The translations under genes and the position numbers were made by a program. DNA of 64,000 nt from positions 1 through 64,000 of the forward strand of contig NZ_KB905158.1 in the NCBI RefSeq assembly GCF_000378605.1, read 5' to 3'. The stretch comes from Thioalkalivibrio sp. ALJ21. Its GTDB lineage: Bacteria; Pseudomonadota; Gammaproteobacteria; Ectothiorhodospirales; Ectothiorhodospiraceae. Position 1 is the stretch's first letter. Each line of letters begins with the position of its first letter. The notes under the pieces are model-generated. The model searched no databases and was not told the DNA's origin. It saw only the letters and a program-made list of their open reading frames with translations. This document shows, piece after piece, positions 35,563 to 45,400 of this stretch.

Positions 35563-36474
35563 TTACACCGCAACCCTGGGCGCTCGTTGAGGCTCCGATT
35601 GAGATGGGGCAGAGGGGGAGGGCTGGTCAACGTGCGCGGCTTCGGGCACAAGGACCGATCCCAGAATGTTGTACGCCTCGTCCTTGAGAGACGCCAGCGA
35701 TGCATCGTTCCACACCACCAGGTCCCCGTCCTTCTCCTGAATGCCGTCTTCGCTGCAATGGGTGGCACTCTGAGGCGGCAGCTTGCGCCGGCGGGCATTG
35801 GCCTCGGAACGGATGTGAATCAAGGCGCCACCACTTTCACGAACGAGGTCACCTTCGTCCTCGAAGCGGATATCTGAGACCAGCGTCCTGGCTCCTTTCG
35901 GAGCCCTAATAGCCAAGCTTTGAACCCAGACCTTTGGGTTCACCATTCTTTGCCCCCAATCGGTGCCGATAGTCTGCTCCAGCGAGCGCATCGTCCGCCC
36001 TCCAAGCGCTTCGATGGAGGCGTCTTTGATCTCTTCGCGGCGCGCGAGCGAGACCCCAAGAACAGCGCACGAAAGCTTGCGGAGAGGGGCGGCAAACGAG
36101 TCCCAGTGGAAGGCTCCCCCTGATCCTTCCTGGAGAAATCTTGCAAACGTGTCTTTCCCGGCCCCCGCAAAACCCGCAATGCCCACGGATCCGCGGTTAA
36201 GCATCGCTTCCTGTCCGTGCAGATAGAGGGCCTTCCGCGAACCCCAAGGCTCGTCCAGTGGGATTGCCACCGTGGGATGCTGAAGCACGATCGGGAGCCT
36301 CCAGAAACCATGCCCAACGATGGCGCCCCAGTCGTGACGCAAAGATTGGGCGAGATCTGCCGCCGTCCATCCCGGCGCTGCATTAGCGGGCCGCCCAGGA
36401 TGCTGGGCGACATCGAAACCCGAGATGTCTGACACCAAATCAGCGAACGGTTTTGGCAGCTCCACAACACCCAT
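35563..36474 (-). CDS. Deoxynucleoside monophosphate kinase-like protein
   Basis: 303 residues. P-loop GIAGFAGAGKDTFARFL (about 98-114), then RTMRSLEQTIGTDWGQRMVNPKVWVQSL and TLVSDIRFEDEGDLVRESGGALIHIRSE: the sequence pattern of phage-type dNMP kinases (T4 gp1 family), which phosphorylate dTMP, dGMP and hmdCMP. About 95 N-terminal residues are additional and not recognised. The enzyme would supply dNTPs during plasmid replication or transfer. It precedes the primase gene with a 5-bp gap. Phage origin is likely since this family is mainly viral. Confidence 0.78.
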   Translation of the reverse strand: MGVVELPKPFADLVSDISGFDVAQHPGRPANAAPGWTAADLAQSLRHDWGAIVGHGFWRLPIVLQHPTVAIPLDEPWGSRKALYLHGQEAMLNRGSVGIAGFAGAGKDTFARFLQEGSGGAFHWDSFAAPLRKLSCAVLGVSLARREEIKDASIEALGGRTMRSLEQTIGTDWGQRMVNPKVWVQSLAIRAPKGARTLVSDIRFEDEGDLVRESGGALIHIRSEANARRRKLPPQSATHCSEDGIQEKDGDLVVWNDASLASLKDEAYNILGSVLVPEAAHVDQPSPSAPSQSEPQRAPRVAV

Positions 36475-36773
36475 GACTGAACCCTCGTGAATATTGCGCT
36501 GACCATATCACTTTCGACATTCTGTGCAAACTGTTTCCGGAGGAGCAGCGTTCGCAGTGCGACTTGCCGGTCTGGCCGACGGAAGGCTCTCGAGGCCCAC
36601 AGCGGCGCATATCGATCAAGCGTTACCGAATGACGTGCCGCGCCGAACGACGCCCATCATCAGCGCCGTTCGTTCTGTCACGGAACGGGGTACACAGGAA
36701 AGATGAAGCGAATCGAAAGCGCTTCATAGCGCCCTACTTGGGCCCATTCTTCTACTTCTGATAATAGGGGTTA
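36475..36773. other. 299-bp gap between the initiator and dNMP-kinase-like genes
   Basis: No gene. Contains two perfect inverted repeats: ATGAAGCG/CGCTTCAT at 36702-36726 and CTGATAA/TTATCAG at 36757-36776, the latter overlapping the stop codon of the initiator gene. Near the kinase start is the word TCGAAAGTGATATGG (minus strand, 36503-36517). Promoter and control sites are probable; a small antisense RNA is possible. Confidence 0.45.
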
Positions 36774-37706
36774 TCAGCAATTAGAGCCCTCCAGGGCCGC
36801 CTCTTGCTGCTTTCGCTTCTTCCCCGGCCGCACAAACCACAGGGTGTCCGAATCAATACCCCAGTTCTCCACCGCGCCGACCTCGACCAGGCGCTCCATT
36901 GCCTTCTTGGTCTTCGCCTTGAATGCCCGCTTCGACTGCGTTTCCGACCCGCATAGCTCGATGATCTTCCCGATCGAGACGCGATGCGGAACCGGCCGCG
37001 TTACGTGTGACATCACGTACCCGAAGAGCCAGCGCGCCAGGTCGCCCCTCACAGCCAGCCACATAGAGCGTTCATAGCGCGAGAAGCCATCCAGGAACAG
37101 CCTCGCAAGATTTACGTTGAGGTGAAGGTATGTCTCGCCGGTCTCTGCATCCGAGCTGAACTCATGGATCAGGCTACCTTTGTAGGTGGATCGCGGCGTC
37201 TTCACCTTCACCACGCACGCCATCATTCGGTCGATGCTCTCACCGAGCCATTCGTAGTCGGACTGTCCGACGTTCTTGCCAAGCTGTTTCAGGATTCCAT
37301 GAAGACTGCACCGCACCACGTCACCCTCCATCGGAGGCTCGTGATGGTCGGGCTCACGCCCTCCATCATCTTTGGCGGCTTGCTCCTGCAGCTTCCTGTC
37401 ATACCAATGGCTCAGGTTCCCGTATTTCTTCCTGTACAGGTCGACAGCGTGCATCCAGACAAGCAGGTCTGATTGGTCGAGCCGCATACCCGTGTAGCTG
37501 ATCGAGACGCCCTTCCAAGCCGCAATATCGCGGTTCTTGTACATGTCTCGAGCCCCTCGCCCAGCAACCTTGAACAAAGCCGACCTGAGTACGCAGTGCG
37601 GGGCGGCGATCTCGTCCTCCTTCCAGTACGGAATCACCTCCTTCCTGCGTCGCCCGCTCGCCCCGGAATCGATTCCCAGCTCCATCTGCTGCCCGTTGCT
37701 CGCCAT
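36774..37706 (-). CDS. TrfA-like plasmid replication initiator
   Basis: 310 residues. EDEIAAPHCVLRSALFKVAGRG ... WKGVSISYTGMRLDQSDLLVWMHAVDLYRKKYG, VVRCSLHGILKQLGKNVGQSDYEWLGESIDRMMACVVKV, then YERSMWLAVRGDLARWLFGYVMSHVTRPVPHRVSIGKIIELCGSETQSKRAFKAKTKKAMERLVEVGAVENWGI: the two winged-helix domains of TrfA-family initiators in the right order. TrfA binds iterons at oriV and opens the DNA for host DnaB. The iterons are not next to the gene; candidates are the arrays at 13421-13580 and 61166-61505. This is the best single marker that the DNA is a plasmid. Confidence 0.85.
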   Translation of the reverse strand: MASNGQQMELGIDSGASGRRRKEVIPYWKEDEIAAPHCVLRSALFKVAGRGARDMYKNRDIAAWKGVSISYTGMRLDQSDLLVWMHAVDLYRKKYGNLSHWYDRKLQEQAAKDDGGREPDHHEPPMEGDVVRCSLHGILKQLGKNVGQSDYEWLGESIDRMMACVVKVKTPRSTYKGSLIHEFSSDAETGETYLHLNVNLARLFLDGFSRYERSMWLAVRGDLARWLFGYVMSHVTRPVPHRVSIGKIIELCGSETQSKRAFKAKTKKAMERLVEVGAVENWGIDSDTLWFVRPGKKRKQQEAALEGSNC

Positions 37707-37760
37707 AAGCCCTACTCTCCCCCTGGAACATAAGAAGCAAAGGATATCATGAAAGCATTT

Positions 37761-37780
37761 AAGAGATCACTTGCGAACAT
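37761..37780 (-). promoter_or_regulatory. TTCGCAAGTGATC word upstream of the initiator gene
   Basis: In the divergent gap between the TrfA-like gene and the YqaJ-type nuclease gene. Closely related words occur at 36501-36520, 12228-12244, 23618-23637 and 32713-32727. A dispersed regulator-binding site is possible. Confidence 0.3.
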
Positions 37781-37857
37781 CGAAGGCCGGGTGTATATTA
37801 CCCCCTCAATGATCGTATGTAGTCATGTTGTTTCATCTCCTGGATCGGGGGCTAAAG

Positions 37858-39183
37858 ATGGGTTCCACGGCTGAAAGACTGATTGATGCGTTGCCTCAGC
37901 GCCCGCACATCCGCGATGAGGATGTCGCCCGCTGGCTCGACGCTGTTCGTCGCCGGGATCCTGGGCGCGAGGTTTGGCACACGGACCGTCTGTTTGGTAT
38001 TGGCGGCTCCGAAATCGGCAACTTCGTTCTGCACTCGCGAGGCGCCTTCGCGTTCGATCACCCGCGGAACATCATTCAGTCCAAGCTCCTTATGCGGGCG
38101 CCCAGTCCATCGAACCCTGACACGGAGCGCGGGACCGATCTTGAGCCGATCATCGGCAAGAAATTTCTCGAGCTTTCGGGTGGGACTCGGGACACCGAGG
38201 CGCTTCGTCACCTTGAAAACTATGACGGCCCTAAGCGTGCGAGCTGGATGCGGTCCAACCTTGACGACATCGTCGTCATTGACGGCAAGCGCTACATTCC
38301 CGATTACAAGGCTCCCGGGCCCGGCCGCGCTGAGATGTACAAAGAGAAGGGCGCCCCGCTCGATTACTCCTGCCAGCTCCACCAGTACCGGATGTGCTGC
38401 GAAGATGCCGGAATCCCAATCGACGGACTACTTCTCGTCCCTTTCTCTATGAATGAGTGGACCCCTCTTCCGCTCGAGATCGCCCATGACCCGAATCTCG
38501 ATTCCGAAATCGTCGCCGTGGGAGATCACTACTGGAATGAGTGCGTACTGAAAGGCTTCATTCCTCCATACCGGGAGCCCGATGAGGACCCCGACCCCGT
38601 CGAGATCCCCGATGAGCTGCGGGAGCTCGCGGTTCGTTTCGCCCAGGCCCGCGCGCTCGAAGAGGAAGGCAAGGATCGTGCTGCAACGCTGAAAACCAAG
38701 ATGGCGTTCATGGCCGAGCACTACGGGCTCACCCAGCGCCCCCTGACCTCGGTAGGCGTGGCCAACTTCAAGACCGACCTGCGCACAACGATTGACCGGG
38801 ACCGAATCAACGAGCTCCTTAAAGCGCAAGAGGTCGACCCCAAAAAATTCATGAAGGTCGCGCGGAGGGAGTTCGATCATGTCGCCGCGATCGAGGAAAT
38901 CGAGAGGCTTTATCCCGACATCGACTCAGAAGAGCTTGTCTACGAGAAGCCCTCGCTAACGGTTTCGCTGACCCGGAAGAAAAAGGGTGACGAGGCCGAA
39001 ATGCTGGAAATCATTCGATCCGAAGTGCGCTCTGCAGCGTCTTCGGTTCTCTCATCCGACGAGCCCGCTCAGGGCGAGCACGAAGAGGAAGCTGCCCCAA
39101 AAGAAACCGAGACGAAACCGAAAAGCAGTAACGAACCCGTACAACAACGAAGCACCCTTCATCAACTCCGCGGTCGCATCTAA
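37858..39183 (+). CDS. YqaJ/lambda-exonuclease-type recombination nuclease
   Basis: 441 residues from ATG 37858; an in-frame ATG at 37825 would add 11 residues but has no better ribosome site. Nuclease domain about 35-210: LFGIGGSEIGNFV, ERGTDLEPIIGKKF, SWMRSNLDDIVVIDGKRYIPDYKAP (Asp136/137, Asp149-x-Lys151), YSCQLHQYRM, the YqaJ form of the PD-(D/E)xK fold. The long C-terminal part is charged, mostly helical. It should chew double-stranded ends 5' to 3' and hand single strands to an annealing or binding protein, probably the next gene's product 26 bp downstream. Acts in plasmid recombination or repair. Confidence 0.83.
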   Translation: MGSTAERLIDALPQRPHIRDEDVARWLDAVRRRDPGREVWHTDRLFGIGGSEIGNFVLHSRGAFAFDHPRNIIQSKLLMRAPSPSNPDTERGTDLEPIIGKKFLELSGGTRDTEALRHLENYDGPKRASWMRSNLDDIVVIDGKRYIPDYKAPGPGRAEMYKEKGAPLDYSCQLHQYRMCCEDAGIPIDGLLLVPFSMNEWTPLPLEIAHDPNLDSEIVAVGDHYWNECVLKGFIPPYREPDEDPDPVEIPDELRELAVRFAQARALEEEGKDRAATLKTKMAFMAEHYGLTQRPLTSVGVANFKTDLRTTIDRDRINELLKAQEVDPKKFMKVARREFDHVAAIEEIERLYPDIDSEELVYEKPSLTVSLTRKKKGDEAEMLEIIRSEVRSAASSVLSSDEPAQGEHEEEAAPKETETKPKSSNEPVQQRSTLHQLRGRI

Positions 39184-39209
39184 CAACGACCCCTGACGAG
39201 GACGAAATC

Positions 39210-40802
39210 ATGAGTCTTTTTGCGCAGCTCCAAGAGAAAGCCCAATCCGCCAACGCTGAGGGCGGCGGCTCCATGGCCCCCATGGAAAACATTGCAATCG
39301 CAGTTTCCGGGTACGACATGTCGGGGCAGACGCATTACGCGGTCGGCCGGCGCATCGATGATGACGGAAACCCCGACCCGAATTCGCCAGAGATCCGGAT
39401 CAGTCTGCGCGAGGACAAGCAGAAGCGCGCTAACCCCCGGGCCGAGATCGCGGATTTCGCGAACCCTTCCAGCAAGAGCCACACAACGCAGGGCGGCATC
39501 CTGGTCGCCTCGAACTGCTATCCGACCCGGGGCGCAGAGAACACCTACTCCTCCCGCTGGCTGAGGCCGTACGCCCACAACCCGAGCGAGGCGATCGTGC
39601 TTCGACGGCTCACCACCGTTGATGCCTACCAGGGTGTTGACGATAAGAATCAGCCGCGCCAGTTCGTCCGGCTGGTCTCGTTGCGACCCTCGGGCGCTCA
39701 AGCGGTTACCAGCTCCGCAGACCTTCGGGCCAAGCTGCGCGATGCCCTGCAACCCTCCAACCCCGCCATCAATACGCTTGCCGTAGTGCGGGCTGTGGCG
39801 GCCGGCCCTGACGGCACGGACCAGACGTTCGGTGTTGTGGTGGACTCCCACTCCGAGCGCGATCCGTCTACGGGCTACAACCTCACCGCAGACGCAGAGA
39901 AGTCCCTGCAGATGCTCGAATCGAATGGCACCCGTAGCGGCTTCAGGCTCGCGGACTTCGACCAAGTGCTGGGCGATCCAAATCTCAAGATGATGGAAGT
40001 GGTTCCCGGGACCGCAATCTACATGGGCAAGCAGTCGGTGCAGGCGTTCTTTAAGAACCCCAAAACCGTCGATCTGACCAATCAGACTTACCGCGTCCCC
40101 AGTCTCGCGGAAGACGGCGTCGAGCGCGCCTTCATCCCGACTTGGGTTGCTCTGCGCGAGTACCCGCAGCGCGACCCCAATGTGGCGCCCGGTCTCTTTG
40201 TCACCGAGTTCGCACCGGAATTCTCGTTCCCGGATCGCTATCGTCTCCACGATATTCCGACGCCGAACTACTCGAATCCGGCTGCCGCTTTCCCCTCGAA
40301 CCCGCCGAAGAAAGAAGGCACGCAGCATCAGACCCCGATGAATCAGGGTCAGGCTATGCCGCAGCAGCAGAGCCCGATGAACCAGGGTCAGGCCATGCCA
40401 CAGCAGCAGAGCCCGGTGAACCAGGGTCATGCCATGCCGCCGCAGCAGAGCCCGGTGAACCAGGGTCAGGCCATGCCGCAGCAGCAGAACCCGATGAACC
40501 AGGGTCAGGCCATGCCGCAGCAGCAGAACCCGATGAACCAGGGTCAGGCCATGCCGCAGCAGCAGAGCCCGATGAACCAGGGTCAGGCCATGCCGCAGCA
40601 GCAGAACCCGGTGAACCAGGGTCAGGCCATGCCGCAGCAGCAGAACCCGATGAACCAGGGTCAGGCCGTGCCGCCGCCTCACCAAGGGTTCGATCAGACC
40701 CCTCCGCCTCCGATGGACGATCAGGCTGACGGACTTTCCGAGGAAGATGCCGCCTTCTTGGACCAGATGGCTCCCAGCAGCGCATTCCGGCCGCAGGTCT
40801 GA
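39210..40802 (+). CDS. Partner of the exonuclease with 13-residue Gln-rich repeats; possible ssDNA-binding protein
   Basis: 530 residues. The N-terminal 350 residues are a folded, strand-rich domain (ENIAIAVSGYDMSGQTHYAVGRR, EIRISLREDKQKRANPRAEIADF, GGILVASNCY) with no family that I recognise. Residues about 375-490 are nine copies of (S/N/T)P(M/V)NQGQAMPQQQ, then PPPHQGFDQTPPPP and an acidic end SEEDAAFLDQMAP. A folded domain plus a Gln/Gly/Asn/Pro linker plus an acidic tip is the general plan of single-strand-binding proteins, and the gene directly follows a lambda-type exonuclease, so an SSB or annealing role is proposed. It is inference, not homology. Confidence 0.6.
   Translation: MSLFAQLQEKAQSANAEGGGSMAPMENIAIAVSGYDMSGQTHYAVGRRIDDDGNPDPNSPEIRISLREDKQKRANPRAEIADFANPSSKSHTTQGGILVASNCYPTRGAENTYSSRWLRPYAHNPSEAIVLRRLTTVDAYQGVDDKNQPRQFVRLVSLRPSGAQAVTSSADLRAKLRDALQPSNPAINTLAVVRAVAAGPDGTDQTFGVVVDSHSERDPSTGYNLTADAEKSLQMLESNGTRSGFRLADFDQVLGDPNLKMMEVVPGTAIYMGKQSVQAFFKNPKTVDLTNQTYRVPSLAEDGVERAFIPTWVALREYPQRDPNVAPGLFVTEFAPEFSFPDRYRLHDIPTPNYSNPAAAFPSNPPKKEGTQHQTPMNQGQAMPQQQSPMNQGQAMPQQQSPVNQGHAMPPQQSPVNQGQAMPQQQNPMNQGQAMPQQQNPMNQGQAMPQQQSPMNQGQAMPQQQNPVNQGQAMPQQQNPMNQGQAVPPPHQGFDQTPPPPMDDQADGLSEEDAAFLDQMAPSSAFRPQV
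40336..40686 (+). repeat. 39-bp tandem repeat, nine copies, coding the 13-residue linker repeat
   Basis: In-frame units of the type CCGATGAACCAGGGTCAGGC plus 19 further bases, with few differences among the copies, mostly silent or Met/Val and Ser/Asn changes. Copies 3 and 9 are the most altered (Gln to His, Gln to Pro). The near identity of the units suggests recent expansion. Confidence 0.85.
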
Positions 40803-40820
40803 TTTCCACTCGACCCAATC

Positions 40821-40856
40821 AACCCTGCCCCGGTTTCCGGGGTGGGGTTTTTTCCG
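40821..40856 (+). terminator. Rho-independent terminator
   Basis: CCCCGG-TTT-CCGGGG with flanking pairs (AACCC/GGGTT) followed by TTTTTT. It separates the exonuclease operon from the helicase gene that starts 22 bp further on, so the helicase needs read-through or its own promoter. Confidence 0.8.
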
Positions 40857-40877
40857 TTCGGAACCGGAATTCCTGAG

Positions 40878-42425
40878 ATGCGATTAACCGACGAACAGCA
40901 GGCCATTCGAGACACCCGCAGCAAAAAGGTGTCGGTATCCGCTTTTGCGGGAACAGGGAAAAGCTCAACGCTCAGGGCGCTTGCGGAAAGCCGCCCTCGC
41001 GAAACCTTCTTGTATATCGCCTACAACTCATCCGTTGCTCGCGAGGCAAACGATAAGTTCCCGGCGAACACGAAGTGCACAACCGCTCACGGCCTCGCAT
41101 ACGCGGGGTACGGGCACCTCTATCGATCCAAGGGGAAGCTCCAGGCTGGAGGCTCGATGACCGCCTGGCAGGTGCTCCAAGCCCTACCGGAAGCCGCCCA
41201 GTCCCATATTTCCGAAGAGCAGAGACCCGTATTTGCGCGTCACGTCCTCGAGTCCCTGAACCGATTTCTCTATTCGAGCGACAAGCAGATCAAGATGCAG
41301 CACGTTGCCTTTCGCAAGGCCAATGATCCCGATGCCAACTACGACGCCCACGAGATCCTGAAGGCCGCACGATTTTGCTGGAGGCTGATGGTCGACTACT
41401 CCACTCGCGCGCTGCCGATGACTCACGACGGCTACCTGAAAGTCTTCCAGATTTCCGACCCCATCCTGAAGGGCGACACAATCCTTCTCGATGAGGGGCA
41501 GGACGCTAATGGCTCCATGTTGTCGATCATCGACAGCCAGCGAAGTGTCCGCAAGATCTTCGTCGGGGATCGCCACCAGCAAATTTACGCCTACCGAGGC
41601 GCCCTAAACGCACTCGATCGCCTCGAAGGATTCGACGAATACGCGCTCACCCAAAGCTTCAGGTACGGCGAGACAACGGCGTCGCTGGCAACGCGAATCC
41701 TGAAGGACGCTTCCAACGAGGAAAGGGTAATCCGCGGCGCACCCATCGAAACCGAGATTGCGGTTGCCGAAGCAAATCTCGAGCCCGGAAAGGCCATACT
41801 CGGGCGAAGCAATATCGGCCTGATAAACCGCGCCCTGGAAGCCATCGACCAGAGGATCCCCGTCTCCTTCCGCGGGGGGCTCAAGCAATACGATCCGATC
41901 AAGCTGGTCGATGTCTACGCACTGAAATACGGCGGAACCCTCCGGTCCCCCGAGCTCAAGCGTTTCCGGTCATACGAGACCCTGTCGTACTACGCCCAGA
42001 AGAGCGGAGATGCCGACATCCTTTCGGCGATCAAGCTCGTTGACACTCGCGGGCGCGACCTCCTGCGCGACATGGACCGCTTAACGCACGCAGCCAGCTG
42101 CCCCCGCGATCCCTCGAATGGCATCGATTTTCTTACGGTGCACAAGGCGAAAGGTCTCGAGTTCGACCGGGTCGAATTGTCTGACGATTTCTCCGCCCTG
42201 GAAGGACGGAGGAAAAGTGAGACTCGGGCCGTCTCCGAAGTCCCCCTGTCGGAGATCAACCTTCTCTATGTCGCGCTCACTCGTGGAATCCGCCGCATAG
42301 ACCTTCCTAAGGGGGTTCGCTCATTCATCCAAGCCAACTGGCCTACTGCAGGGGTGGGCCTGACGCGAGAGGAGTGGCTTAAGACGATGCCTGCCAGCGC
42401 CGGGAAGATCCCTGGGGGCGAGTAA
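40878..42425 (+). CDS. UvrD-like superfamily 1 DNA helicase
   Basis: 515 residues from ATG 40878 (a GTG at 40842 lies inside the terminator and is rejected). Motifs: Q-motif LTDEQQAI, Walker A AFAGTGKSST (22-31), motif Ia NSSVAREANDKF, Walker B DTILLDEGQDAN, motif III GDRHQQIYAYRGA, motif IV TQSFRYG, motif V DFLTVHKAKGLEFDRV, motif VI INLLYVALTRGIRRID. Shorter than UvrD (720 aa) and without the large 1B/2B inserts, so it belongs to the small plasmid/phage UvrD-like group. It should unwind DNA in replication or recombination with the exonuclease. Confidence 0.88.
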   Translation: MRLTDEQQAIRDTRSKKVSVSAFAGTGKSSTLRALAESRPRETFLYIAYNSSVAREANDKFPANTKCTTAHGLAYAGYGHLYRSKGKLQAGGSMTAWQVLQALPEAAQSHISEEQRPVFARHVLESLNRFLYSSDKQIKMQHVAFRKANDPDANYDAHEILKAARFCWRLMVDYSTRALPMTHDGYLKVFQISDPILKGDTILLDEGQDANGSMLSIIDSQRSVRKIFVGDRHQQIYAYRGALNALDRLEGFDEYALTQSFRYGETTASLATRILKDASNEERVIRGAPIETEIAVAEANLEPGKAILGRSNIGLINRALEAIDQRIPVSFRGGLKQYDPIKLVDVYALKYGGTLRSPELKRFRSYETLSYYAQKSGDADILSAIKLVDTRGRDLLRDMDRLTHAASCPRDPSNGIDFLTVHKAKGLEFDRVELSDDFSALEGRRKSETRAVSEVPLSEINLLYVALTRGIRRIDLPKGVRSFIQANWPTAGVGLTREEWLKTMPASAGKIPGGE

Positions 42426-42495
42426 CAGTTCCGCATGCTCTCCGTATGTGATACGTTTCATGCAATTCTTCTGACTGTTTTAGAGGGGCATCAAG

Positions 42496-45400
42496 ATGAA
42501 ATGGATTGATCTCAGCGAACACCAGGCGGCCGTGATACCTCAGCGGCTCCCATCAGGCCTGGTGGTGCTGGTCCTTTGGTCTGGACCCGAGTCTGATACT
42601 CAGCCCGAAGCGATTCGATCGATCGGGTTCCAGCAGCTCCCCTCTGGTATTTGGTTTTCTCGGCGCTGGACAAACCCCGAAGGCGGGCTGAAGCCGCCCA
42701 GAGTGGCCGATTTCTCGCCTGCATTCCCGCGTGCCGCCCTAAAAGAAATGTCGTGGGACCAAGTCACTACCATGCCCTCCTCCCCTCCTTCTGAGCCCAA
42801 TGCCCTCGAGCCCGCTTCGAACGAGGCGCCTAAAACGCCGGCCCAGCAGTTTGCGCCGCTAAACGAGGAGTCCTTCATCGGCATTAACTCGGACGGGGAG
42901 CGCGTCTACGCAGGCGCCGACGCCCGGTTTGTGGTCGCCGCGGATGGGTCGCGCGTGCCAGGCCCCGAGATCGATCCGAACGGCCGCGGCATCGTAGATG
43001 CCCGCTTCCTTCATGCCGGATCCGCGAGACGCATCGATGACTTTGCGCTGCTGTCCTGCGCTCGAGGAGCCCTCCAGAACGCATACCAATCAGGGTCGGA
43101 CCTAGGCAAAGAGCAGATCCGCGAGTTCGCGGACACCGTTCTGACAGGGGTCAATGCCAGGACGTCTATGGGGAAAGGAGCCGTGGCGAAGGCCCATGAG
43201 GCTTTGGTTGTGGCTAACGCTGAATTCGCGAATCGCATGCGCCTAGATGGCCAGTCCGCGATTGGCACCCTGCTTGACGACATGGTGTCGATCGAAGACC
43301 GGATTGCCCCGCTCTCCAGCGAGACTCACACCGACATGCCTCTACCCCTGGCGGCCTGCGCGGGCGACTTGATTCCAACCGCCGACCGCTTGGTTACGGT
43401 TACGCACTCAGTGGGCGCCAATGCGTCGGCCGCCCTACACCCCAGCTCGGAAGTGACGTTCATTGCGGATAAGTCCCGCACGGCCCTTGAGTCGTACGAT
43501 ATCCCGAAGCTGTTCCGGTCGAGCGCGACCATTCGAACGAACCTCGACCTCCGGCATCGCTATACACCCAACAGCACTGACGTGCTCATCGGACACATTC
43601 AGCAGCTTGACAACGCCATCACGGAACTCCCGCCGGTGGATGGTTCCCAGTTCCTCGATACGGCCCTGTGGCAGGCCACGCATGCGCTGCGCACCATAGG
43701 CGACTCCGGGCGCGCGTTCCTGTCCTTCCAGGCGCCGCCGAATGGATTCTCAGAGGCCGCCCTGGACCAGTTTGCTCGATGGGCTTCCACCTATTATCAC
43801 GTCGAGTCTGCGATTGATCTTTCCCCTTCAGCCACCGGGAAGCCATCGGTGGATCCGGCCCGCCAGGTGTTTGCGGTTCTCATCGGCGGCCGAAGAGCAG
43901 CGCCCGACCCAGAAGCATCGCGTGTGGAGATCCAGAAGCTGGAGTCCCTGGACGATCTGGCTGGCTGGGTGACCTCCACTCTCGAAGCCCGAAAATCTCT
44001 CGGTGCCGCCCAGGTGGAATACGAAGGTGAGCGGGTCTCGGAAATTCTGCGGGACCTGCGGAACAAGTCTCAGGCTGCTGAAGCGGCCCACCTGAACGCC
44101 TACCAGGCACGCTACATCCCGCTGACTCGCATAAGCGAAAGCAGCACCATGGTTCCAAAGTTCATGGCGCGCCCCCTGCGGCAGGCCTTTACTCGCCTCT
44201 TACACGAGAAAGGCCCAATCGATCAGTACGTCGGCACTTCTCTAGGGCTCGAAAAGGATGCCCTCTCGGACGGCCGTTACTCCGCCGAGCAGATCGACGC
44301 CCTTGGGCTAATGTTTCGCCGAATGGATCAAGGCAAGCCATTCCTCATTGGCGACCAAACCGGGGTCGGCAAAGGTCGAGAGCTTGCAGCGGGCATTGCC
44401 AAAACGATCCGCGATGGCAACCGCGCCGTATTCTTCTCTGAATCCTCCGCCCTCTTCCAGGACATCTACCGAGACCTGAGCGACATCGGGGCAGCCGATG
44501 GGATACGCATATGGTCGCTCAACGACGACGCCGTGATCCGTGATCCGGCCGACCCAGGCAACATCGTGTACCAATCCGACCCGAAGCAGACCCGGCGTCT
44601 GCTGAAGTCGAATCTTCGCGAAATCGACGAAACTCTCGAGGGCGTGGACCTAGTTCTCTGCACCTACTCGCAGATCAGCCGCCTAGCCCCCGGGGAGAAG
44701 AGGCTCCTGTCTAGCCACAGAAAGAAAGAAGACGGGGCTTGGGTGGATCCGGCCGGCGTCTACTCGCTTGACGACATCCAATCCATGAATCGCGCTGAGA
44801 ACAAAGGCGCCCTTATGACCTGGATTACCAGGGGCGCGAGCATCTTTGCCGACGAGGCCCACAACGCTGCCGGACAAAGCAACACTTTCGAGCGCATGAA
44901 GACCATTATTGAGGGCGCAGGCCCGGTCGTTTTTGCAAGCTCAACCAGCGCATCGGACGCCAAGAACTTCCCTCTGTACGCCGACCTGTTCCCTGGGGAC
45001 ATCAACGACGAGCAGCTCATTGGGACCCTCAAAAAAGGCGGCGCACCACTCGCCGAGGTGGTCTCCCAAATGCTCACCTCGGACGGCGCATACATCCGCA
45101 GGGAGCATGACATTGGGGCCCTCGACGTGGAGCCGATCACCGACCCATCTCGCCATGACCGAAACGTTCGGCTGACCAATGCGTTTGCTAACGTCATCAG
45201 TGAGTTCGGGATGCTCACAAGCGAAATACACCGGACCACATCTGCAGCCAGTCAGCGGCTTCGCCAGAGCAGCAAAGGATCGCCTGGCCCCAAGGCTGGT
45301 CGCGAAATAGGCTTCTCGTCCTCACTCGGCGTTGGGTCGCAGCTCGAGATTATGGGCAGGCACATCCACCTTCTCATGTCGGCAGATAGCGTTGCTGATC

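Noticed and set aside
36702-36776. Terminators after the initiator gene
   Set aside because: The two inverted repeats there have AT-rich or long-loop stems without a T-run in the right place, so they were recorded as dyads and not as terminators.
40142-40818. Long Ala/Glu/Pro-rich frames opposite and alongside the 39-bp repeat
   Set aside because: They exist only because a 39-bp unit keeps all frames open; the partner-protein frame has the start, ribosome site and operon position.
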